Positions 20,379-30,065 are shown, numbered from the stretch's first letter. The stretch: DNA of 64,000 nt from Psychrobacter sp. FDAARGOS_221 (GCF_002313155.2 NZ_NWFK02000001.1:3096998-3160997); one strand, 5' to 3'. Numbers and translations: made by a program. The notes: generated by a model not told the origin, from the letters alone.

Positions 20379-21977
20379 ATGCAGAGCCATACCAATCAGG
20401 GTAAGACAGTTGCTGTAGGTTCTACTAAAGTAAACCTATTCTTTGGGATACTACTTGCTGTAGTCACCGCTTATTTTATCTGGTGGGGGCTAGAATATAC
20501 CAATAACTATCCAATTATTTTCATTACCGCCACTGTGTTTGGTGTGTTCATGGCGTTTAATATCGGCGGTAATGATGTTGCCAACTCGTTTGGTACTTCT
20601 GTAGGGGCAGGCACCTTAACCATACCACAAGCATTGGGCGTAGCAGCGGTATTCGAAGTCAGTGGTGCGGTCATCGCTGGGGGTGAAGTGACGGATACTA
20701 TCCGTAAAGGTATCGTTGACTTAAATCCATTATCCATTGAACCGATGCAGTTTGTGTTCTTAATGATGTCAGCGTTGGTTGCAGCCGCATTTTGGCTATT
20801 AATAGCGACCAAAAAAGGCTGGCCAGTATCGACAACCCATTCAATCATTGGCGGTCTGGTCGGTGCCTCAATGGTGCTAGGCTTTCAGATAGCCGGCTTT
20901 GATGGCTCTGTTGCTACGGTAAAATGGGATAAGATAGGACTGATTGCGGTATCTTGGGTGTTATCGCCGTTATTGGGTGGGGCAGTGTCTTATGCGCTGT
21001 TCTATCAGATTAAAAAATACATTTTAAGCTATAACGATTCAGCCGCTGAAGTATTGCAGCGATTGCATGAAAAGAAACGTTTGATTAAACAAGAAGATAA
21101 AACTGCTTTTGAGAAATTAAATGAAATTCAAAAGCTAGCCTATACCAGCGCTTTAGCGCGTGATGCTCAGATTTATACCGATGAAGATCTGACTGAAGAC
21201 GATCTAGATACTGAGTATTTCAAGAAGGTGTATCGACTGGAACGTGAGCGTTATGAAGTCGATGCTTTTAAGGCGTTACAGACTTGGGTCCCTTTAGTTG
21301 CAGCCTTTGGCGGAGCAATTATTAGCGCCATGCTGTTGTTTAAAGGTTTAAAAAACCTGCATTTAGGGTTAACGACTTTACATAATTTCCTGATAATGGG
21401 TATGGTCTCTGCTGTGATTTGGATGGCGGTATTTATCTATGCCAAATCGCTTGAGAATAATAATAAAAACTTGCCTAAAGCAACCTTCATTCTGTTCAGT
21501 TGGATGCAGGTATTTACTGCAGCAGGCTTTGCGTTCAGTCATGGCTCGAATGACATTGCTAACGCCATCGGTCCATTTGCTGCGATTTTAGATGTGTTAA
21601 AAACCAATACTATGAATCAGCAGGCAGAGATTCCAACCATAGCCATGGTTACCTTTGGTGTGGCATTAATCGTGGGGTTATGGTTCATTGGTAAAGAGGT
21701 GATTCAGACCGTTGGTACTAATTTGACAAAGATGCATCCGGCTTCAGGATTCTCAGCAGAGTTATCGGCCGCAGCGGTGGTGATGGGTGCCTCTTTATTG
21801 GGTTTGCCGGTATCAAGTACCCATATTTTAGTGGGTGCGGTACTTGGGATTGGTTTGGTTAATCACAATGCAAACTGGGCACTGATGCGTCCGATTGCCA
21901 TGGCATGGGTTCTAACCTTGCCAGTAGCGGCGATACTTGCGACCGTGTCGTTTTTACTATTAAACCTGGTGTTTTAA
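20379..21977 (+). CDS. PiT family inorganic phosphate transporter
   Basis: A low-affinity phosphate (metal-phosphate) symporter of the inner membrane. It has two copies of the family signature: [16 protein letters not shown] at about residues 63-78 and [15 protein letters not shown] at about 388-402. About 10-11 hydrophobic helices are split by a charged cytoplasmic loop at about 220-310 ([14 protein letters not shown], then many Asp/Glu). The length of 532 is at the upper end of the bacterial range because of this loop. The start has GGAGAG in front. No phoU-like gene is adjacent. It ends at a strong terminator. Confidence 0.93.
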   Translation: MQSHTNQGKTVAVGSTKVNLFFGILLAVVTAYFIWWGLEYTNNYPIIFITATVFGVFMAFNIGGNDVANSFGTSVGAGTLTIPQALGVAAVFEVSGAVIAGGEVTDTIRKGIVDLNPLSIEPMQFVFLMMSALVAAAFWLLIATKKGWPVSTTHSIIGGLVGASMVLGFQIAGFDGSVATVKWDKIGLIAVSWVLSPLLGGAVSYALFYQIKKYILSYNDSAAEVLQRLHEKKRLIKQEDKTAFEKLNEIQKLAYTSALARDAQIYTDEDLTEDDLDTEYFKKVYRLERERYEVDAFKALQTWVPLVAAFGGAIISAMLLFKGLKNLHLGLTTLHNFLIMGMVSAVIWMAVFIYAKSLENNNKNLPKATFILFSWMQVFTAAGFAFSHGSNDIANAIGPFAAILDVLKTNTMNQQAEIPTIAMVTFGVALIVGLWFIGKEVIQTVGTNLTKMHPASGFSAELSAAAVVMGASLLGLPVSSTHILVGAVLGIGLVNHNANWALMRPIAMAWVLTLPVAAILATVSFLLLNLVF

Positions 21978-22010
21978 CAGCTAGGTTATTTATTAATAAA
22001 TCAGCTTTAA

Positions 22011-22041
22011 AAGGACTGCCAATTATCGGCAGTCTTTTTTT
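22011..22041 (+). terminator. Terminator of the PiT transporter gene
   Basis: GGACTGCC and GGCAGTCT pair across a short loop and are followed by seven T's, 35 bases after the stop. Confidence 0.9.
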
Positions 22042-22193
22042 ATCACTGCGACTTGCACGGTTATCAACTTGAAAAATATTGGTGGTTAGTGTTGAATAAC
22101 AACGGAACTATAAAATTAGTTGAATTAAGTCGATTTAAATGTAGTAACTAACTTTTAACCCAGTAATTAATTAAATAACTATAAGGAAATATT

Positions 22194-22625
22194 ATGACGA
22201 TTCAAGCTTATGATGACAGCAATGTGTTTGCAAAAATGTTAGCTGGCGAGATTCCGTGCCACAAAGTATATGAAGATGATAAGACGTTGGCGTTTATGGA
22301 TATCATGCCGCAAGCAAAAGGCCACGTTCTGGTTATCCCAAAACAAAAAGCGGTTGAGCTTAGCCAGTTAGAGCCAGAATATGCACAAGCGGTGTTAATG
22401 ACTGCCAAAAAAGTGATGCAAGCACAGCGCACCGTATTTCAACGTGAAGGGGTGATTCAAATGCAGTTAAATGGCGCAGAAGCCGGTCAAACCGTGTTTC
22501 ACTACCATGTGCATTTAATCCCATCAAACTTCCATGAGCTAGGTAAGCATGCGACTAATCAAGCGGATATGGCTGAGCTGGCAGAACAAGCCAAACAGCT
22601 TAGAGAGGCGATTGACGCAGCTTAG
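22194..22625 (+). CDS. HIT family nucleotide-binding protein
   Basis: A 143-residue cytoplasmic protein of the histidine triad superfamily (nucleotide hydrolases or transferases acting on AMP derivatives). The N-terminus has FAKMLAGEIPCHKVYED and DIMPQAKGHVLVIPK, and the catalytic triad HYHVHLIP places His103, His105 and His107. The short form is closest to HIT/HinT-like enzymes; the exact substrate is unknown. AAGGAAA stands eight bases before the ATG. It stands alone between two terminators. Confidence 0.92.
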   Translation: MTIQAYDDSNVFAKMLAGEIPCHKVYEDDKTLAFMDIMPQAKGHVLVIPKQKAVELSQLEPEYAQAVLMTAKKVMQAQRTVFQREGVIQMQLNGAEAGQTVFHYHVHLIPSNFHELGKHATNQADMAELAEQAKQLREAIDAA

Positions 22626-22636
22626 TTCATCCCATG

Positions 22637-22718
22637 GCACAGTAGCGATACGATACATTGATAGACAGTAAGTACAGCCTTACGTTACAGAATAGCCTAA
22701 GTATTGTGGCTACTGTGC
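22637..22718. repeat. Spaced 10-base inverted repeat downstream of the HIT gene
   Basis: GCACAGTAGC (22637-22646) and GCTACTGTGC (22709-22718) are perfect complements 62 bases apart. They may close a long-stem RNA structure at the end of the HIT transcript or flank a small element. No coding frame lies between them. Confidence 0.5.
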
Positions 22719-22959
22719 TCTCATCAGGGTGTTATAAGCATTGAATAGTGTAGATGATGATTTATTAGCTGTATGTTTATACGGATAATTTTATGCTTAA
22801 TATCCCTATAACCATGATTCATTACTTATGATGGGGTTCTGTTCGGTTGAATAGTAGAGTCGCACAAAGGGGCAGGCTTATTAATCACAGGATGGGTTAA
22901 TGCTGCTGTTAACGTGATTACTATTAGATTTGTGTGGAGGAAAGGAGTCACTCTTAATA

Positions 22960-23021
22960 TCAACCCATGTTGGTTGAAGCTCGGTACAAAAATAGAGTGT
23001 CAGTAATGCTGGCACTTTTTT
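22960..23021 (+). promoter_or_regulatory. Structured leader with terminator-like hairpin before the BCCT gene
   Basis: Two hairpins follow each other: TCAACC/GGTTGA (22960-22977), then AGTGTCAG/CTGGCACT (22996-23016) with a five-base loop and a TTTTTT run. The second is a convincing intrinsic terminator placed 64 bases before the transporter ATG and 370 bases after the previous gene. It may attenuate the BCCT transcript, or it may be a far 3' end of the HIT transcript. The 460-base gap 22626-23085 otherwise holds no gene. Confidence 0.45.
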
Positions 23022-23085
23022 GAATGGTGTCTTTGGCTGCTATCAGGTTTTGTCATGTAATGTGATTTTTGAGGAAATAAATTAA

Positions 23086-25125
23086 ATGTTTAAATCTTCC
23101 AAATCAACCATACTTATACCGGTCTTTGTACCAGCAGTCATTGTGTTGCTGTTGATGGTTTTGGGTACCATAGCGAATCCAGAGCTAGCAGGGGAACTGT
23201 TTAGTCAGGCGTTGACCTATACGACTTCAACTTTTGGTTGGTTCTATATGTTGGCGGTTGCCTTATTTTTGATGTTCGTTGTGGTATTGGCGTTCTCATC
23301 CTACGGCAACATTAAATTAGGTCCTGATCATGCTGAGCCAGAGTATGACTTCTTAGAGTGGTTTGCCATGCTGTTCTCTGCAGGCTATGGTATCGCCTTA
23401 CTGTTTTATGGTGTCGCAGAGCCGGTGATGCACTTTTCAGCACCGCCAAGCTCACAGCCTGAGACCATAGCGGCTGCTAAAGAAGCGATGCAAATTGCTT
23501 ATTTCCACTGGGGCTTTCATATTTGGGCAATTTACGGACTCACCGGTTTGGTGTTGGCCTATTTTGGCTATCGCCAAGGGTTACCCTTATCTATGCGTTC
23601 AACCTTATACCCGTTAATTGGGGATAAGGTTTATGGGCCTATCGGTCATATTGTCGATGTGGTTGCGGTACTGGCTACTATTTTTGGTGTTGCCACAACC
23701 TTAGGTTTATCAGTAGCACAAATTAACGCCGGTTTAAATTATCTATTGCCGGATCTGGTACCGATAGGCACAATGCCTCAGATTATCAGTATTGCTGCCA
23801 TTACTGGTGCCGCACTGCTTTCAGTGTTGGCAGGTATGGATAAAGGCGTTAAGCGTTTGTCTGTGTTAAATATGGTATTGGCTACCTCATTAATGGCGTT
23901 CGTTTTCGTAGTAGGCCCAAGCGTATTTATCCTAAATGCATTTATGGAAAATACAGGCAGCTATTTAGGCAATATTGTCGAGCGTACGTTTAGCTTACAA
24001 GCTTATGTACACAGTGATTGGATTGCCAGCTGGACCTTGTTTATTTTTGCTTGGACCATTGCGTGGTCGCCATTTGTGGGTATGTTTATCGCTAAGATTA
24101 GCCGCGGACGTACCATACGTCAGTTCGTGGTCGGGGTGCTTTTTGTACCGACTATCTTTACCTTTTTATGGTTTGCTGTCTTTGGCGATACCGCACTACA
24201 TCTGATTATGGAACAAGGCTATGACAAGCTAATAACCGAGGTTCAGGCCGACCAAGCGATTGCCTTATTTAAGCTGTTTGAAGTGTTACCTTTTACTCAG
24301 CTTATCTCAGCACTAACTGTATTATTGATTATCACCTTTTTTGTGACCTCATCTGATTCAGGGTCATTGGTTATTGACTCTATCGCCTCAGGAGGTCGTC
24401 CGACGCCAGCGCTACAGCGTACGTTCTGGGTAGTGATTCAAGGAGTGTTGGCTTCTGTATTATTATTAGCTGGCGGGTTGTCAGCGCTACAAACGGTTGC
24501 CATTGTCAGTGCGTTACCTTTCGCTGTGGTATTGTTGATTGCTATGGTAGGGATGTGGCGTGCGCTTGTCATCGAGGAGCATCGAACCGACAGTTTGGCA
24601 CAAGAAAATCGTTTGCCGCCGCATTTGTTAAATCCAAGCTCATGGCGTGATCGCTTAGACTATTTAACCGACCAACCGACCAAAAAAGAAGTGCTGACTT
24701 ATATCAAAAAAGTCGCTCAACCTGCAATGGAGCAAATAGCGGGTAGACTTAATGAAAAAGGTTGGGAAGCGGATGTAGAGTATGATGAGGTCAATAGCCG
24801 TGTCTATCTAGATCTGAAACGCGGAGAAGAGGTCGACTTTTTATACGAAGTACGCTTGGCTGAACATGAAATTCCAGCATACTATGATAACGACGCAGTA
24901 ACCGCGGCTCAATCACATCACTATCGTGCAGAAGTATTCTTACGTCGTGGCGGTCAAACTTATGATCTTTATGGCTATAAATCTGATGCAGTGATTAATG
25001 ATATTATCGATCAACTTGAGAAATATCTACACTTCTTGAATGTATCACCGGACAGTCTGCCATGGCGTATGGAAGAGCATGACGAGGGGTTAGTGGTTGA
25101 AACCAAAAGTGAGTTTGACAAATAA
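23086..25125 (+). CDS. BCCT family transporter, BetT-like (choline/betaine type)
   Basis: An inner-membrane betaine/choline/carnitine family transporter for osmoprotectant uptake. It has about 12 helices to residue 490 and a cytoplasmic C-terminal domain of about 185 residues, as in BetT proteins, where it senses osmolarity. The family signature region reads WTLFIFAWTIAWSPFVGMFIAKISRGRTIR (about residues 317-346; shown here only to locate it: key words WTLF, AWSPFVG, ISRGRT). The second Trp of the GWWxxW substrate box is Thr here. The length of 679 fits BetT. GAGGAAAT precedes the ATG. A terminator-like hairpin lies in its leader. No betIBA genes are adjacent. Confidence 0.9.
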   Translation: MFKSSKSTILIPVFVPAVIVLLLMVLGTIANPELAGELFSQALTYTTSTFGWFYMLAVALFLMFVVVLAFSSYGNIKLGPDHAEPEYDFLEWFAMLFSAGYGIALLFYGVAEPVMHFSAPPSSQPETIAAAKEAMQIAYFHWGFHIWAIYGLTGLVLAYFGYRQGLPLSMRSTLYPLIGDKVYGPIGHIVDVVAVLATIFGVATTLGLSVAQINAGLNYLLPDLVPIGTMPQIISIAAITGAALLSVLAGMDKGVKRLSVLNMVLATSLMAFVFVVGPSVFILNAFMENTGSYLGNIVERTFSLQAYVHSDWIASWTLFIFAWTIAWSPFVGMFIAKISRGRTIRQFVVGVLFVPTIFTFLWFAVFGDTALHLIMEQGYDKLITEVQADQAIALFKLFEVLPFTQLISALTVLLIITFFVTSSDSGSLVIDSIASGGRPTPALQRTFWVVIQGVLASVLLLAGGLSALQTVAIVSALPFAVVLLIAMVGMWRALVIEEHRTDSLAQENRLPPHLLNPSSWRDRLDYLTDQPTKKEVLTYIKKVAQPAMEQIAGRLNEKGWEADVEYDEVNSRVYLDLKRGEEVDFLYEVRLAEHEIPAYYDNDAVTAAQSHHYRAEVFLRRGGQTYDLYGYKSDAVINDIIDQLEKYLHFLNVSPDSLPWRMEEHDEGLVVETKSEFDK

Positions 25126-25187
25126 CATTTGCTCGCATGATTAAACCTAATTAAGCTTGAGTTTTAACGCTCAAGCTTTACAATACT

Positions 25188-25223
25188 GGCTTATCCTTTG
25201 ACTCAAAGGGTAAGCCTTTTTTG
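25188..25223 (+). terminator. Terminator of the BCCT gene
   Basis: GGCTTATCCTTT pairs with AAAGGGTAAGCC (one mismatch) and is followed by TTTTTTG. A second stem AGCTTGAG/CTCAAGCT lies just before it, at about 25154-25177. Confidence 0.9.
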
Positions 25224-25297
25224 TTTGGATTTATCATTATCAGTCTAAACTCAAATATTTATTACCATCACTTCAATTATCGATGTAGACTACCATT

Positions 25298-26344
25298 ATG
25301 GATCATAGCTTGTTGCAAACAATGACCTCACAGCCTCAGACGTCGCATCCTCTATTAGAGCCGTTGTATATTGGCGGCCTAGAGATACAAAACAGATTGA
25401 TGGTTGCGCCTATGGCAGGGGTAACGGACAATCCGTTTCGCCGACTGTGTAAGTCTTTTGGTGCCGGGCATGCGGTCAGTGAAATGATGACTGCTGATGC
25501 GACCTTGTATGCGCACAAAAAATCATTGTTTAGAGCCAACTTTGATGGTGAGATTGCGCCAATTTCAGCACAGATTGCTGGTGCAGATGTGGACAAAATT
25601 GCAGAAGCTGCCCGCTATCAGATCAGTAATGGCGCCCAAATTATTGATATCAACATGGGCTGTCCGGTCAAAAAAGTATGTCGTAAGCTGGCAGGATCAG
25701 CGTTACTCAAAGATGAAGAGCTGGTTGCTCGTTTATTAGACGCAACGGTTGCTGCGGTGGATGCACCGGTCACCCTAAAAACACGTCTTGGCTATGAAAA
25801 CGGTCAAGAAAACATTTTACGCATTGCCAAAAGAGCAGAGGAAGCTGGTATTGCCGCCATTGCTATTCATGGCCGCACACGCGAAGACAAGTATGGTGGT
25901 GAAGCCCGCTATGACTTGATACGTGAGGTGAAGCAGCAAGTATCAATTCCGGTGATTGCCAACGGTGATATTGATAGTCCGCAAAAAGCAATTGAGGTGT
26001 ATGAGCAGACGGGATGCGATGCGATTATGATTGGCCGTGCTGCTCAAGGTCAGCCGTGGTTGTTTCGTGATATCGCTCACTATTTGCAAACCGGTGAGTT
26101 ATTGGAATCGCCGACTATTGAAGAGTTACGTGAGATTGTGTTGACTCATTTGGAAGAGTTATATAATTTTTATGGTGAGTATTCTGGCTGCCGTATTGCT
26201 CGTAAACACATTGCTTGGTATACCACAGGTATCGAAAATTCAAACGCTTTCCGTCAGGCTATGTATAGTGAAGAAACCACAGCCGGGCAGTTTAAAGTGG
26301 TTGACAGATTCTTATCGTCACCGCATTTAAAACAAAGTTTTTAA
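25298..26344 (+). CDS. dusB: tRNA-dihydrouridine synthase B
   Basis: A flavin enzyme that reduces uridine to dihydrouridine in the tRNA D-loop (U17 in E. coli for DusB). The 348-residue TIM barrel contains VAPMAGVTDNPFR near 33-45, NMGCPVKKVCRKLAGSALL with the catalytic Cys122, IHGRTRED near 190 and IMIGRAAQG near 245. An N-terminal tail of about 20 residues is longer than in E. coli. The ATG at 25298 has no clear ribosome binding site, and a second ATG at 25322 is possible. fis, the usual downstream partner, is absent; the next gene converges. Confidence 0.94.
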   Translation: MDHSLLQTMTSQPQTSHPLLEPLYIGGLEIQNRLMVAPMAGVTDNPFRRLCKSFGAGHAVSEMMTADATLYAHKKSLFRANFDGEIAPISAQIAGADVDKIAEAARYQISNGAQIIDINMGCPVKKVCRKLAGSALLKDEELVARLLDATVAAVDAPVTLKTRLGYENGQENILRIAKRAEEAGIAAIAIHGRTREDKYGGEARYDLIREVKQQVSIPVIANGDIDSPQKAIEVYEQTGCDAIMIGRAAQGQPWLFRDIAHYLQTGELLESPTIEELREIVLTHLEELYNFYGEYSGCRIARKHIAWYTTGIENSNAFRQAMYSEETTAGQFKVVDRFLSSPHLKQSF

Positions 26345-26358
26345 AGCTTATTCCTATC

Positions 26359-26399
26359 AAAAAAAAGCAGCAACCTGTCTAAGACGAAGTTGCTGCTTT
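26359..26399. terminator. Bidirectional terminator between dusB and rtxA
   Basis: AAAGCAGCAAC (26364-26374) and GTTGCTGCTTT (26389-26399) are perfect complements. On the minus strand eight T's follow, giving a strong end to the RTX C-A transcript. On the plus strand it can serve dusB. Confidence 0.9.
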
Positions 26400-26428
26400 G
26401 CTTACAGTCTAAGTATCAATAATAGATA

Positions 26429-29400
26429 TTAGGCAGCGACTGAAGTGAACTGAATCATCTGATTAGGATTCATCGACGAAACCTGCATATCAGAGATTAG
26501 TCTGTTATCAGAATTAGAAGCGAAACTGCTAGTAGAACTAATCATCTTATCAAGACTAGATAATGTACCTATATCAGTCAAACCTACGCTTGTTTTCTCG
26601 ATTAATAGATTATCGAAGCTATCACCTTCTTTGATGGTTTTGAACTCAGAAAGTGCTTTCGCTTGTTTCTCAACATACTCATCAACCACTTTACCAATTT
26701 CGTCTTTAGAAATAGTGCTTTTATTTTTAAGTAAGTCATCAATCTGTTGAGCAGTGATTCGCTCACCATTTTTACCAATGATTTCTTCGATTTTCAAATC
26801 GTCAGTTTTCTGATAATTTACATAATTTTTAGCATTATCATCTTCTAAGAACCATTGAGACACGGTAATAATTTTTTTATCATTGTGCTTGATAATGAGG
26901 TTTGAGCCTTCAACCCTCTCAAAAGTAATCTCTTTTAAGTTGATATCTGCTAAAGACAACTTGTCATTACCGCCGTTATCGGAGATAGAGTCAACCCCAT
27001 CACCTGTACGATAAACAAAGATATCATCGCCTTTACCACCTGAAATGACATCGTCACCTGTGCCCCCGTCGAGGAAGTCATTGCCTTCACCACCGTTGAT
27101 GTAGTCATCATCAGCACCGCCGAATAAATAGTCATTACCAGCGTGACCATCTATTCTATCAACACCCTTACCGCCATGGAAGACGTCGCCAAACTTACTA
27201 CCGTAGAACATATCGTTATATTCTGAACCGATAATCTCTTCAATAGAAGTTAGTTTGTCATTGGTATAGTAGCCGGAATGCTGTTTATTATTACCATGAC
27301 GGAACTGTATGAGTTCTTCACGTGATCCAGCTCTGACAAGGTGATTGCCAATAACTTCGTGAGCTGCTCTGCCTTCACCAACCCAGCGTTTGACTTCATA
27401 GCTACCTGCTGTTGTTTCATTAGTAGCATCAATCCATAAAGCGCCATAGTTACCTCGGCTATAATGAACTTTATCGTAGCCTTCACCGCCGTCAACTTCT
27501 AGACGACCACTACCAACAAAGACATTATCATCACCTTTACCTAAGTTAGCAATAATTGTTGTCTCTTTACTTTCAAGAACGTTTCCTGCTTCATCTAATG
27601 TAATACCAACACGTTGTAGTACATTGGTGAAGTCAAAAGTAGAGCTTGCATCGCCATCAGTTACGGTCCACTGATTGACACGATTGACGTGAATTTTAGT
27701 GATATACGAGTGTTTACCTGTCTTGATACGTTCGCGAGTTTCTGTACCTGCTGTTAGCAATGGTGTGGTAAATAGAATACTTTGGGTTTTTCTTTTAGTT
27801 TGACTAACATCGATAACACCGTTAGTAGCATCTAAAACAACAGATTTATCCGCTTGTAGATGTTTGCCTTCTTCAAAAGCATCAACATATGATTTTCCGC
27901 TCTTAACATGGGCGCCGAGTCGACTAATACCTGCCAAATCACCGATATTTCTATCCCAGTGTTGTTGAGTAATTGCCACAACTCTTTCGGCTTCTAATAC
28001 TTTGTTTAAGCCCAAGAAAAATTCCATATTGCTTTCTAAATTGGCTAAATGACGGGCATCATAGCCATTTTCAAAGTAGTTTTTACCGTTTTTAGCTTCC
28101 CATTCTAAGATTTTAGAATGTACTTTATCTGCCACATGCTCGAACATAGGCTGTTTGGTGTATTCTAAGATGGTTGTTACCAAACTTGCGACACCAGTGA
28201 CCAATAAAGCAATTGGCGCACCCACTAAAGTTGCTGAAGAGGCGGCACCAACCCCAGCAGAAATAGCAGAAATCGCGGTGTTAATCGTTGTGACTGAGGC
28301 ATCAATTGTGCCAGTTTCACGCTGGAAGTCAGCTAATAAAGAATCACCTTCATAGCCAAACTTTTTGAAGTTTTTGGCAAATTCATCAAGCATATTTGCT
28401 TGTTTAAATTTATCAGCAACGTTTAAGAAGGCAAGTGGACTAATAGCCATTGCAACGGTTGAGCCAATAAATGCGGCTATTGGGCCAGTTGCAGTTAAAC
28501 CTGCTGCTGCTCGTTGAGCGATCATATATGAAGAGATGGCTTTGGTCACTGTCCCTAAAGCTTGAGTAGTAAATTCAAAGCCAGCAGCAACTTTTGTATC
28601 AGTAGAGGCGTTTTTATCGGCAAGAATAATGGCAATAGAGGCGCTAGATAATAAGCCAGAGATCACATCAAGACCATTAGAGGCATGCTTTAAGACATTG
28701 AGGTTTGGATTTTGTAATTTATTACCAAGCCCTCCTAAGCCTTTGATATTTTGTAGTTGTCCACCTATTTTACCAATTTCTTCAGAAAACGTATCGAAGG
28801 TTTTTACACCATTTGCTAAGTTATTGATAATAGAGTTGGTAACATCTAGACCTGCACGCGCCAGATCTTCTTGCGCACCACCCTTGCTAATTAGCGTATT
28901 TAGACCTTGACCTGCAGAAACCGTTCCTAAGATAGATTTAACACCAGATAAGAACGTATTGAATCGGTTAATCTGGTTTATAGTGCCAGCTACAGAGCCA
29001 ATTGTATTATATACATGACTGTTTTTCTTTAATAAGTTCTCTAACTGTGGGGCAAATATCACTAACCCGCGCTGAGAAAATCCTAAAATACTTTCGGCTG
29101 TAGCAACGCTATTCTTGGCAATAGCAACACCATCTTTACCTTCTCTTTGAACTTCAATACCTAGTTGATTTGCAGAATCTATGATTTCTTTTAATCCATT
29201 ACCAGTGTTGATATCGTAATCTTTAGGAATGTATAAAATGATTTGTTGAGTACCAGACTTTAAAGCCTGTCCTGTTTGTATTGCCCCATTTCTAATATAT
29301 CCACCTGCTTGATAGGCACCATTTAGCAAATATTGACCTGCCTTAGTACCACCTTGTTGCAAGGTATATTTTGCTTTGTTAAGATGATCTCTGATGGAGT

Positions 29401-29437
29401 CAGCAATGTTAGTGGTATTTTGTTGAGATGTAGCCAT
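26429..29437 (-). CDS. rtxA: RTX pore-forming cytolysin, HlyA/MbxA type
   Basis: A secreted calcium-binding RTX protein of 1002 residues related to E. coli HlyA and Moraxella MbxA. An amphipathic N-terminus is followed by a hydrophobic pore-forming region (about 255-430). The acylated region has RIKTGKHSYIT (Lys575), aligning with the first HlyA acylation lysine. At the second site the sequence reads RAGSREELIQFR with Ser705. Seven glycine-rich nonapeptides run at 746-808 (GGxGxDxxx), fewer than in HlyA. The C-terminal secretion region ends in FTSVAA. AAGGAG stands eight bases before the ATG. The activator gene lies 59 bases upstream and the exporter genes lie further upstream; no tolC is in the window. 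Target cells cannot be inferred. Confidence 0.95.
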   Translation of the reverse strand: MATSQQNTTNIADSIRDHLNKAKYTLQQGGTKAGQYLLNGAYQAGGYIRNGAIQTGQALKSGTQQIILYIPKDYDINTGNGLKEIIDSANQLGIEVQREGKDGVAIAKNSVATAESILGFSQRGLVIFAPQLENLLKKNSHVYNTIGSVAGTINQINRFNTFLSGVKSILGTVSAGQGLNTLISKGGAQEDLARAGLDVTNSIINNLANGVKTFDTFSEEIGKIGGQLQNIKGLGGLGNKLQNPNLNVLKHASNGLDVISGLLSSASIAIILADKNASTDTKVAAGFEFTTQALGTVTKAISSYMIAQRAAAGLTATGPIAAFIGSTVAMAISPLAFLNVADKFKQANMLDEFAKNFKKFGYEGDSLLADFQRETGTIDASVTTINTAISAISAGVGAASSATLVGAPIALLVTGVASLVTTILEYTKQPMFEHVADKVHSKILEWEAKNGKNYFENGYDARHLANLESNMEFFLGLNKVLEAERVVAITQQHWDRNIGDLAGISRLGAHVKSGKSYVDAFEEGKHLQADKSVVLDATNGVIDVSQTKRKTQSILFTTPLLTAGTETRERIKTGKHSYITKIHVNRVNQWTVTDGDASSTFDFTNVLQRVGITLDEAGNVLESKETTIIANLGKGDDNVFVGSGRLEVDGGEGYDKVHYSRGNYGALWIDATNETTAGSYEVKRWVGEGRAAHEVIGNHLVRAGSREELIQFRHGNNKQHSGYYTNDKLTSIEEIIGSEYNDMFYGSKFGDVFHGGKGVDRIDGHAGNDYLFGGADDDYINGGEGNDFLDGGTGDDVISGGKGDDIFVYRTGDGVDSISDNGGNDKLSLADINLKEITFERVEGSNLIIKHNDKKIITVSQWFLEDDNAKNYVNYQKTDDLKIEEIIGKNGERITAQQIDDLLKNKSTISKDEIGKVVDEYVEKQAKALSEFKTIKEGDSFDNLLIEKTSVGLTDIGTLSSLDKMISSTSSFASNSDNRLISDMQVSSMNPNQMIQFTSVAA

Positions 29438-29496
29438 TATTAAATCTCCTTCATTTTATTCTTAGTATTGTTTTGACTACTTAATTGATTGAATTT

Positions 29497-29988
29497 TTAA
29501 TTGATTGACTTTTTTTTCTGCAAGGCAATAGCCAACTCATTTTCATATTGAGCAAACTTTTCCTTGGCATTTTTTACTTTACCTCCTTGAGCATACATTA
29601 CTCTACCAACGTTTTTATTCTTATCAGTAGATACTCGAATGGCTCGGAATAAGTCTTGGGGGAATAGCTGACGCATATGCTTATAAAGCAAGTCAGAATC
29701 ACCGAAAGGCGCTATCCAATCAATAATCCATTTTCTATCTCCTGACACCCAATCATCTACGCTTAGTGGTGCAGAATTTGTTACATATTTAACTTCATTT
29801 TCAAGATCGAGCAAAGCCCAGCTACAATAAGCAATGGGATAACCATCTCTCATTAATAGTACGAATTGTTGGTTTTCAATAGCAGGAATAACATGCTGTG
29901 TGAGGGTGGTAATAGACCAATCTTTATGCATGGGGGAGCTGCCCCATAACCAGGCAATATTGCCCAGTAGGTCAAATGAGTTATTCAT
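29497..29988 (-). CDS. rtxC: RTX toxin-activating lysine acyltransferase, HlyC type
   Basis: A cytoplasmic enzyme that moves a fatty acyl chain from acyl carrier protein to internal lysines of the protoxin. The 163 residues match HlyC along their length. SSPMH gives His21 and WIIDWIAPFGD gives Asp90, the two catalytic residues of the family, and YCSWALLDLENEVKY and FRAIRV are conserved. The ATG has almost no ribosome binding site, unlike the strong one of rtxA, so activator is probably made at a lower level than toxin. A good sigma70-like promoter lies 48-77 bases upstream of the start codon, so C and A can be transcribed without the exporter genes. Confidence 0.96.
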   Translation of the reverse strand: MNNSFDLLGNIAWLWGSSPMHKDWSITTLTQHVIPAIENQQFVLLMRDGYPIAYCSWALLDLENEVKYVTNSAPLSVDDWVSGDRKWIIDWIAPFGDSDLLYKHMRQLFPQDLFRAIRVSTDKNKNVGRVMYAQGGKVKNAKEKFAQYENELAIALQKKKSIN

Positions 29989-30035
29989 GAGGGTCGTCTC
30001 TAAACAAAACCATACAGGACGTAGGGTTTATGGGA

Positions 30036-30065
30036 ATTATAAAATATAACAATAGGTTATGACAA
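30036..30065 (-). promoter_or_regulatory. Candidate sigma70 promoter of rtxC-rtxA
   Basis: Read on the minus strand: TTGTCA (30065-30060, five of six matches), an 18-base spacer and a perfect TATAAT (30041-30036). The rtxC start lies 48 bases beyond the -10. This is the best promoter match noticed in the window and sits inside the 357-base gap 29989-30345 between rtxD and rtxC. Confidence 0.7.
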
